A stretch of 64,000 nt of DNA from Podarcis raffonei (Eukaryota > Chordata > Lepidosauria > Squamata > Lacertidae). Position numbers and translations under genes: made by a program. The stretch is taken from the NCBI RefSeq assembly GCF_027172205.1, contig NC_070606.1, positions 96,296,534-96,360,533 on the forward strand. The letters are read 5' to 3'. The notes below the pieces were generated by a model. That model searched no databases. It saw only the letters and a program-made list of their open reading frames with translations, and had not been told where the DNA came from. Of the stretch, positions 10,590 through 19,837 are shown in pieces. Within the stretch, counting starts at the first letter, position 1; each line of letters begins with the position of its first letter.

Positions 10590-11470
10590 TTTACAGCCAG
10601 TGGCGTAGCGTGGGTTGTCAGCACCCGGGGCAAGGCAAGTAATTTGCGCCCCCTAACCCGTGGATTTTAGCACTCGAGTGCGAGCGCGCCCCCCCCAGAT
10701 GTTGCGGCCGGTGCGGCCGGCCCCCCCGCACCCCCACGCTACGCCACTGGGGCTGGGGGCGAGTGAAGGAGCCAAGGAACCCCCCCCCAAAGGCTCAGCA
10801 GGAATTTATTAAATTTATTATTTGCGGAGCCCCTGCGGGCCGAGGCAGCCGAAGCCTCCTCCCCTCGGGCGCCTCCCCGCCCCCTCCTCTCCTTGGGCTG
10901 TAGGTGAAGCCCGCGCTCCGAGGCCTCCAGATCCGGGCTTGGCGAGCGCCTCTCCTCCTCCCGGCCGGGTCCGGGGGCTTCCAGCCACGCTCCGTCCTCG
11001 CCCCCCCCTCGCGGCTGAGACTTGCGCTGAGAGCCGGAGCCAGCGGCGCCCCCTTCCGCCGGGAGACCCTCGCCCGCCCGCCGGCTTCGTCTCAGAGGGT
11101 TTTGGGGAGGGCAGGGCGCGTCGAGGCCCCTCGGAGCTCTCCTCCCTTCCAGTCGGCAGAAGCAGCCGCCGCCTGTGGCTGGGCCGAGGGGATGGTGGCG
11201 GCGGGGTGCGGAGGCTGCCCGTGCCCGGCCAGGCGTCGGTGGCGGCGGCGGCGCTGCTGCAGCGGCTGCTCCTCCTGCGAGCAGTGAGTGGAGCGCAGCC
11301 GCAGCAGCGGCGGGGGGGGGCGCGCTAGGGCGCAAGGCTGGCGGTGGCGGCGGGGAGCCCGGCGGAGGAAGGAACTTGTCCCTTCCCTCTGGACTCGCGC
11401 CCCCCCCAGATGTTGCGCCCGGTGCGGCCGGCACCCCTGGCACCCCCCACGCTACGCCACTGTTTACAGC
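10590..11470. mobile_element. Composite hAT-like element carrying CpG-rich DNA
   Basis: The element 10,598-11,462 starts CAGTGGCGTAGCGTGGG and ends with its exact inverted complement. It is flanked by the perfect 8-bp duplication TTTACAGC at 10,590-10,597 and 11,463-11,470, and 8 bp is the hAT superfamily length. The first 152 bp (10,598-10,749) form a complete small MITE with both inverted ends. The last 68 bp (11,395-11,462) repeat only the right end of that MITE. Between them lie about 645 bp of very GC- and CpG-rich DNA unlike the MITE. The outer ends were therefore used together to move the whole segment. No transposase is encoded. Confidence 0.85.
10750..11394. other. Captured CpG-island-like segment inside the hAT element
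   Basis: About 645 bp, very rich in G+C with many intact CpG pairs. Long open frames on both strands are a by-product of that composition. On the plus strand an ATG at 11,192 opens into a GCAGTGAGTGG splice-donor-like site at 11,284, so the segment could derive from the promoter and first exon of a host gene. I do not recognise the source gene. Confidence 0.5.
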
Positions 11471-11472
11471 CC

Positions 11473-11995
11473 AACTCTCCATCAAGGGAATCAGTGCCCC
11501 CCAAGTATGTCAGAGAAACATGAGTGGAGGCAGGAACCAGTAAATATTTAAAAAGGAAGATCTTTAATTTTCTGTTGCAACAGAGTCACCTTGCAAGGAT
11601 GTGAGGACCTGAACAAAGGAGAGTAATAACTTTTAAAGGCTTTAGATATTGTCCAGCACCTTAGCTAAAGGCCACCCAAAAGCATCATACAAGCATCACA
11701 GAAAAAGGCAGTCAACAACAGAAATTTGAGAGTGTAGCTTGTCTCCTGTCTGTCAAGATAATATTTGCTGATTGTCTTTCCTTGCTAGTCTGGTCCATTC
11801 CTTTGAAATGGTAAATACCTATTTATAGACAGAAGATGCTCTTTCAGTCGGTCTGCTTTGGCTTTAACAAATAGTTGCCAGACCTGTTTCGCAGAGGTTT
11901 ATCTATTAACAGGATTTAAAGGATTCGTGAGTGAAACAACTATTGGGAAAGGTTTTCCAAAATGAGCCTAGATGGCTTTAGGATTGCTCTGTGTA
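11473..11995 (-). mobile_element. Solo LTR-like repeat, ERV family A, copy 1 (fossil)
   Basis: This segment and 14,530-15,360 are two copies of one repeat in the same orientation. They share CTGTTGCAACAG, CATCATACAAGCATCACA, TAGTCTGGTC and ATGGCTTTAGGATTGCTCT in the same order. Copy 2 has a TATATAAG box in minus sense. This fits a retroviral-type LTR. No internal viral genes are visible. It is old and its borders are approximate. Confidence 0.5.
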
Positions 11996-12029
11996 CTCAA
12001 ATGAAGTAATTTTTCTTGGGGATAGCACA

Positions 12030-12200
12030 CACATGGAGAACAAGTGGCCTTCCATATGTTGTTGGACTCCCAATTCCCATCCTCCCTGACCATTAGGCAA
12101 GCTGGTTGGGGAAGATGGGAATTGGAGCCCAACAGCATCAGGCAGACCACAAGCTCCCCACCTCTGCTGCAGGTCTTGGAATAATGTTGGCTTCAACAGG
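12030..12200. repeat. Squamate hAT-type MITE, decayed
   Basis: A palindromic remnant with TTGTTGGACTCCCAATTCCCAT on one side and ATGGGAATTGGAGCCCAACA on the other. It is the same family as 23,413-23,535. Confidence 0.55.
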
Positions 12201-12236
12201 TTTTTCTTTAAGTGGCAAGAGTTGTGAGACTCAGTA

Positions 12237-12490
12237 CAGTCATACCTCAGGTTGAAGTCGCTTCAGGTTAAGCCTTTTCAGCTTGCGCTCCATGGCGACC
12301 CAGATGTAACAGAGCACGTTACTTCCGGGTTTCGCCACTCACGCAGACGCTCAAAATGATGTCACGCACATGCGTGGAAGCAGCGAATCATGACCCGTGC
12401 ATGCGCAGATGCGCAGACGCAGGTTGCGTTCACTTCAGGATGCGAACGGGGCTCCGGAATGGATCCTGTTCGCATCCAGAGGTACCACTG
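12237..12490. mobile_element. Tc1/mariner-type MITE (TA duplication)
   Basis: Flanked by TA on both sides. It starts CAGTCATACCTCAGG and ends AGAGGTACCACTG, i.e. degenerate inverted ends of the CAGTGGTACCT family also found at 55,762, 57,339 and 60,436. Internal sequence is closest to the copy at 57,339 (GCGAAC and TTCCGGGT blocks). No coding sequence. Confidence 0.75.
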
Positions 12491-12839
12491 TAGTAGAGAA
12501 TCTGCTCTGCATGCAGAAGGCCCCAGGTTCAGTATTGAGGTGACTCTAACCCTGTCCCCAAATTAGTGGGGCAACACACATTCAACTTATTGCCTCTGGG
12601 TGTGATTAGGTGAAAACCCAGTGGGTTCAGAAGACTAATAACACATCATCCAGGTTCTGTACCAAAATCTGGACATGTTACTCCCCACAGGACCTCCCGA
12701 ATCAAGATATCTGGCAACAGAGCAGGTGAGTCCAGACCAGAGCCTGCAGTGGCTGACTGACTGATGGCATGCCAGGTCCATGTGGGTAGTGCCAAGCCAG
12801 CTAGGGCTATAAACACACCTCACACAATGCTGCTCCTGT

Positions 12840-13056
12840 TCATGCTCTCCCCTGGGCGCCCATCATGGGAGGCAAAGGACTTCTGGGCTTGAGCTTTATC
12901 TGCCAGGAATTAACCCGGAGAGTCCTGCTGCCGTGGCGGATCAAACAGGCATACCTCCCTTCGCTGAACTCAGTGGCGACGACTCGCAGATCCTGGCTGG
13001 GCAGCAATTCGAAGCCTGGCAGCGAGTGAGATAGAGGCTCCCCATCTTTATACCAG
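12840..13056 (-). CDS. MMP23: MMP23-like exon 8: Ig domain and stop
   Basis: 217 nt ending in TGA at 12,840-12,842. Acceptor CGCTTCCAG. Encodes WYKDGEPLSHSLPGF, then SEGRYACLIRHGSRTLR and VNSWQIKLK, matching human WYKDQEPLEFSYPGY...GTYTCVVRRQQRVLTTYSWRV. A 17-residue tail beyond the Ig fold (PRSPLPPMMGAQGRA) is longer than in human. It lies 3.1 kb from exon 7, separated by several repeat insertions. Confidence 0.94.
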
Positions 13057-16000
13057 CTGGAAGCGGGAAAAGGCAGGAGTCAGAGGGAGGAGACTAGCTC
13101 AGCCCCACAATTCACATCCTCACCAAAACCACATCTGTTATGTACTGAGTTGAACAGGATCCAAAATGCAGCAGTCTGATTGGTCCTAGAACAATAGGAT
13201 CCAGAATGCAGCAGTCTGATTGGTCCTAGAACAATAAGATCCAGAATGCAGCAGTCTGATTGGTCCGCAGGAGTCACCCAATCCAGCTCCAGGTGGAAGT
13301 GAATCTGCAACCTGATTGGCCTACAGGAGAATCCTGGAATTAGCCAATCACGTGGGGCCCATTGTGTAAATAATGTATATAAAGCAGACGTTTTGGGGGA
13401 ACTTCCATTCCTCGCTGAATAAATGAGCTGAAAAAAGAGCATGAAATCCACACTCGACTCCGAGTATATTTCAACATCCATCTGCTCCTCTGCATTTCAC
13501 ATGCTAGGATGGCAAACTTCCCTACTTCAGGCTAGGGAAATGTGGGATTACCCTCCCATATATATTCTGTCACCTAACATTAGGATGTTTCATTAGGGAC
13601 TTATCCACATGTGGTAACGTTGAGGTCGGGTGCTCACTGCAGTAACTGGTAATTGCGAGTTAAATATTGTCTCCATTTCTTGCGGGTTGGAGCAAACACT
13701 CCACCCTTTAGCTTGTGGCTACTCTCGTTTTCCTACATTGCTGTGTATTCATCTATGAGCAGACTAACAGCCTCCTGCTCTGGACCTACAAGGTGAGTAA
13801 TCTTGCCTTATATTAACCAATAACTTATTAAACAATAAGACCTTAACACTTGCCATAAGTGACAGCAAGCAAAGACCAGTTAGCTTAGTTCATGGGTAGG
13901 CAAACGAAGGCCCGGGGGCCAAATCTGGCCCAATCGCCTTCTAAATTCGGCTCGCGGACGGTCTGGGAATCAGTGTGTTTTTACAAGAGTAGAATGTGTG
14001 CTTTTATTTCAAACGCATCTCTAGGTTATTTGTGGGGCATAGGAATTCGTTCATTTTTCTTCTCCAAAATATAGTCCAGCCCCCCACAAGGTCTGAGGGA
14101 CAGTGGACTGGCCCTCTGCTGAAAAAGTTTGCTGATCCCTGGCTTAGTTGGTTAGAGCGTGGTGCTGATAACGCCAAGGTTGCAGATTCAATCTTCGTAC
14201 AGATTCATGTTCCAGCACTGCAGGGGGTTCGACAAGATGACCCTTGGGGTTCCTTACGACTCTTTGATTCTGTGAATCCCAGCATAAAGTTTGGCAGGGG
14301 TGTGAGAGTACCATCAATTTAAATCAGGAGTGGGCAACCCATGACCCAAGAACCACACGTGGCCGTTGACCAAATTCCATGTGGTCCTTGGCCTAATTCC
14401 ATGCAAGTGGGGGGGAGGGGATGGAAGAGAGGGGGAAGGGGGTGCCCTGGTCACTTCCTGTCTGGGCTCCTGCACTTTGGGGTTCAGTCCTGGCCACCGC
14501 CAGAATGTAGCCCCAGGGGAATGCCGCCCTGGGAACAAAGTGTTATAGGAAAAAACTGCTCCTTTTCCCTTATGGGGTATCCAAGAGCCCATATAGAGTC
14601 CTTAAGTGGGTTCCCCATTGGTGGGAGAAAATAACAGAGGCCAACCAGAGAATTTTGAGAAGCAAAACGGCTAGTAAGCCTGTTATTAAACTGTTGCAAC
14701 AGGGTCTCCGCTCAACACACACAGGAGGGAGGAGGGAACCCTGAACACTGGTGCGCAAGCCCTTATATAGACTTTTGAAACTGCCCACCCTGTAGCCCAA
14801 GACCACCACCCCCCTAAAACATCATACATACATCACAGGAGGCGGCAGTCTACAGCAGAAATCCTGTCTGCCAGGATACCTGATAATGGTCACTGATTGC
14901 TTTACCTGGGTAGTCTGGTCATTCTTTTGTGATGGTTAATACTTTTAGTTCCTGAATCCAGGTCACAGGCTCACCCTATTCATACACAAATACGCCCTTA
15001 AGACAGGATTTGTAAGCAAAAAGACAAAGGGAAGGCTTTCCCCATTTCCTCCCTCCTTGCAGAGAAATATATTGAGGACACTTTGGGAGTCAAAATGGTT
15101 TAAACAAAATAAAAAAAAATCCTTCCAGTAGCACCTTAGAGACCAACTAAGTTTGTTATTGGTATGAGCTTTCATGTGCATGCACACTTCTTCAGATACA
15201 CAAAAGCTCATACCAATAACAAACTTAGTTGGTCTCTGAGGTGTTACTGGAAGGATTTTTTTTATTTTGTTTCGACTACGGCAGACCAACACAGCTACCT
15301 ACCTGTAATCAAAATGGTTTGGGAGAGTCAAAATGGCTTCAGGATTGCTCTCCTGTACTATTTCAGACACCGTGGTTTATATACTAACGTATGTGCTTGC
15401 CTTGTACATTTATGAACGTTTATTTTATATTTGTGGGACGCGGGTGGCGCTGTGGGTTAAACCACAGAGCCTAGGACTTGCTGATCAGAAGGTCAGTGGT
15501 TCGAATCCCTGCGACGGGGTGAGCTCCCGTTGCTTGGTCCCAGCTCCTGCCAACCTAGCAGTTTGAAAGCACGTCAAAGTGCAAGTAGATAAATAGGGAC
15601 CGCTCCGGCGGGAAGGTAAACGGCGTTTCCGTGTGCTGCTCTGGTTCGCCAGAAGCGGCTTAGTCATGCTGGCCACATGACCCAGAAGCTGTTTGTGGAC
15701 AAACGCCGGCTCCCTTGGCGAAATGAGCGCGCAACCCCAGAGTCGGCCATGACTGGACCTAATGGTCAGGGGTCCCTTTACCTTTACTATTTTATATTTG
15801 GGACCTTAGAACTCTTATAACAAAAGGTTCCCATGCTTGCTTTAAATGTTTTGGAACATATTTTGGACTGTGCGCTCAGCATGCAGTTAAGGGAGATGTC
15901 TCTCCTATATCTTGCCTCCAACCCCGCTGCTTACCACCCCAACCTCATGCCCACCATATTGTCCCACTGGCCATAGAGAGAAGTTGGGTTAGGGAGGTGG

Positions 16001-19000
16001 GCCGGTGGCTGGATTGCTGCAGCCTTTGGGGCAGGGTGGGAGAGAAATCACAGGGTTTCTTACTTCTCCAGAGCTCTAAAAGAAACACGCACCGTGCTCA
16101 GGTCAGGAGGCAAATATTATTTACTGCACTGGCCAGTGTTGCACAGTCTACTTGAGAATACACACAGGGGTTCTCACCTGGCTTGCAAGTGCAACCTGGA
16201 AGAGTTCAGTCCACAGCGGAAGGTGATGACTTTGCCCTTGGAAATGTATCTGGTGTGAACGTGCGATGGCCGAACAGGCAGGGAGGAGGCGGTGGTGGCT
16301 GTGGGGTGCTCTGTAAGAAAGAGACAGAAATGACTGTTGCTATTTTGGGGTGGGATTCAAATTCAGGTTACGTAATTGAAGCTGATTTGGAGCTCTTGTA
16401 GAACAAACCGTCACTCCCCCCTTCAAAAAAATCAGAGAGCCCACAGCAGAGCAAGAGTAGCAAGGAGCTCCCAGTCTCACCAAAGCAGGCATTACAGATC
16501 CTGGGGCAGTGCTTCTTCATGAAGTCTCGCCGTCGGTGGGTGCAGAAGCCTTTTTTGGCCCACAGCTGGCACTGCCTCTTCTCATCCACACAGCCTGAAA
16601 ATTGAGGGGGGGGGTCACACATAAAGCAGCTGTGTCTATGCCCTGGTTGAAACAGATCTGGCTTCAGGGAGCAGAGGAGGTTTCAAGTTGCAAGCGTAGA
16701 GGAGCTGAATTAAAATATATGAAGCAATTCATTTCTGTCAATTCTGGCTTAAATAGCGATCACAGTTTTCCATCTCCCTACAAATGTTGATTAACTCACG
16801 GTTTTTATTTTTGCACACATTTAAGCTTTGATGCTATCCTTACATTTCATTTTCACTTGCCTTCACTGTTTGAGTTGTTTTTCTCTACACCTGTGTGTAT
16901 ATAACACCTGCCAGCTTAAGATAAGAAAATGAACCCTGCTTGATCAGACCAAAGGCCCATCAAGTCCTCCTGCATCCTGTTCTCACAGTGGCCCACCAGA
17001 TGCCTCAATGCAAAAAACCTGAGCGCAACAACTCCTGACTCGAGATATCCAGCAACTGGTACTCAGAGCCTCTGACAGTGGAGAGAGAATGTAGCCGTCC
17101 TGGATTGGATGAAGTGGACTACGGTCTATAAAACCATAATAAACCTGTTTGGCTGTAAGGCGCCACAATATTTTTTGCTACAGCAATCTAGCATGACTGC
17201 TCCTCTGTGGTCATCCAACCTCACAAGTGCCGTCTTTTAGCTCTGGCCCAACAGGAGTTGTAGACATACTATTCAAAGCCTTCTTGCAACCTGGTCCAAA
17301 ACAGGCCATCAACCTGCCCAGACCAGCTGGACAGGCATTGCCCCTTCCTGCCTCAACTGGAGCTGAAAGTCAGGCTCAGATTAAGGGCTGAGAGGGATGA
17401 AACAAGTTGTAAAGATACATTGGGCCAGAGATTTTGGGTATAATATACAATATGACGATTGGATGAAATTATCGAATGGAAAGTTAAAATTTACGGCCTG
17501 TACTGCGTTGAAGGAAAATATAATGAAAATGGTATACAGATGGTATATAACTCCAGTAAAACTGGCCAAAATGTATAAAACATGTAATAAGTGCTGGAAA
17601 TGTAAAGAAAAAGAAGGAACATTCTATCATATGTGGTGGGAGTGTAAAAGGGTGAAAGGCTTCTGGGAAATGATATATAATGAACTGAAAAAGATGTTGA
17701 AATACACGTTTGTTAAGAAACCGGAGGCCTTCTTACTAGGATTGGTAGGTAATGAAATAAATAAGAAAGATTATAAACTTTTCCAATACGCAGTAACAGC
17801 AGCGAGAATACTTCTGGCTCAAAGATGGAAACAGGAAGAAATTCCAACGGTGGAAGAATGGAGAACGAAATTGACTGAATATGCAAAACTAACAGGGAAG
17901 ATTCGATATCAGAGAGACCAAAAGTTCATCGAGGACTGGGGGAGATTTACAGATTATCTGAAAAGCATATGTGATGAACAGATAACGCTTGTTGGCTTTC
18001 AAGAGACTCTGTGAAAAATTAAGAAATATTGTAAAAAAGAGAGTAAGAAGGGAGAGGTGATTTTTAAAGGCAATATTAAGCTTAGCAATGCGTTAATAAT
18101 ATAAATTTAAACGAAAGATTGGCAGAGAAACTGAGGGAAGTCAAAAAATAGACGAATGTGTGACAAAATGTGAATTGATTGTATAAAATTGTTTTGAAAA
18201 TGAATAAAAATATTATTTAAAAAAAAGAGAGGGATGAAACAAGTTTGCATTTGGGTAGAAATCAAAACTGGAGTTTGGAGGTGGGCTGGGGAAGTTTGCT
18301 AAAAGGATTCTGATAGCAGAAACAGCTGCATAAGACTGTGAGCTGAATTGCTGACTCTGTCTCTGGCCTACAGCTGGCTGCTTGTATAGTTTAACAAATC
18401 CACTACAGAGCTAATCTAGGAGGGTTATATTATTACCACCAATAACAGCTGTTGTGAATTGTCCCTGTGCTTGTCCTACATATTGTATAGGACACATATT
18501 GTGAAACCGGGGGCAGCCCATCCTGTTTCAGCACCTGAGAAAAGGTGAAGCATGAGCAAAGGAGTGACAATCTCCGCACAGTTGCCCCGTAGCAGTGCAG
18601 GTGCTCCCAAGCTGAACAGGGAAGTCTACTGGTACCAGATGTTGGAGCTTACTGGTTTGGAACCGCCTGCCAGGTGTGCTCCTCACCGTACAGCCGCTGT
18701 ATGGCCCAGACGTCGTCCTGGCCAATGCGCCATGTCCTACTGTAGGTGGCGTTCGGGTGCATGAGGGCGCGGGCGTCCCGGGAGTGCCAGAGCCCCAGGG
18801 CATGGCCAATCTCGTGAGCTGCTACTTGCACCAGGTCATTCAGCCAGACGCCTGCCAAAGAGAGAAGGAAGAGAAAAAGAAGAAGACCAGAATTCCTCTG
18901 CCACCTTTGCCTGGCATCTCCGCAGGCCAGCTCCAAAGAGAAGCCTGTGCAGAAATTTATAGGAACCTCTGGAACAACATCCCACCAGTCTCACTCTCTT

Positions 19001-19788
19001 CTGAGAGGGATGGAGAACCTCTAGGCTTCCAAATGTGTTTATTGGAAAGCATTGATATACCACTTAATATTTCAAAATAGTGGTGTTGTTAGGCTCCAGC
19101 CCTCAACCCTCCCCTCAACAGATTTGCATGGGGGCAGCAGGTGGGCTGCGTATCTGAGTGTATGTGCAAGAGCCAGTGGCCACATTCACCCTGGAGAGTT
19201 GACATGGGGTGAATGTGGCCCCTGCTCTGTACAGTAAGTTGCATTCAAGCCACACTAAAGTCAAGTGTTTCTACACACAGAGATTCCCTCCGTTCAGATA
19301 AGTCAGAGGCAATATCACAGTTCAGACAGGCAAAGACATTTGAGGCAGTTGCAGAGTTGTGGTCTGCAGAGACGGGGCGTGACCTCCTCTCCAAGGGCCA
19401 GCTAGGGAGGCCCGTGGGGCCACATTTGGCTCCCCACCCCATAGCAAAAACAACCCACTCTCTTGCCCTCACCAAAACGTGGAGGCGCTACTTTGTGCAC
19501 GGTACCTTGCTTCCAGCTGAAGCGGGAGCGTCCCAGAATCCAAAATTCATGATTGTCAAAGTGGATCTCGCCGCGGGGAGGGAGGAAGGCATGGGCCAGC
19601 TCCCCATTGAGCCCATCGAAGCAAGGGTGCAGCGGGGAGAACCAGCAGTCGGTGTGGTTGAACGTGTAGAAACCTGCTTGGGAGTAGCCAAGAAGACAGA
19701 GGGCTTGGTTATTGCCAGCATTTGCTCCCATAGCGCAGTGCACAAGGTTTCTGTCATTTATCCCAACAATCTGGCAAGGTAAGATAAG

Positions 19789-19837
<49 letters not shown>

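Noticed and set aside
10739-11485. 248-residue minus-strand frame in GC-rich DNA
   Set aside because: It runs through both transposon ends and the captured CpG-rich segment, is Pro/Ala/Gly-rich, and is mirrored by open frames on the other strand; a composition artefact.
14137-14200. tRNA-Ile gene
   Set aside because: The tRNA-like sequence lacks intact stems, continues into a CR1-like tail and is interrupted by a hAT element; it is a SINE head.
18552-18764. Plus-strand frame with VYWYQMLELTGLE, resembling the Ig segment WYKDQEPLE of MMP23
   Set aside because: It is on the opposite strand to the gene, next to exon 5, and the true Ig exon with better matching WYKDGEPL was found at 12,840-13,056. 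Treated as chance similarity.
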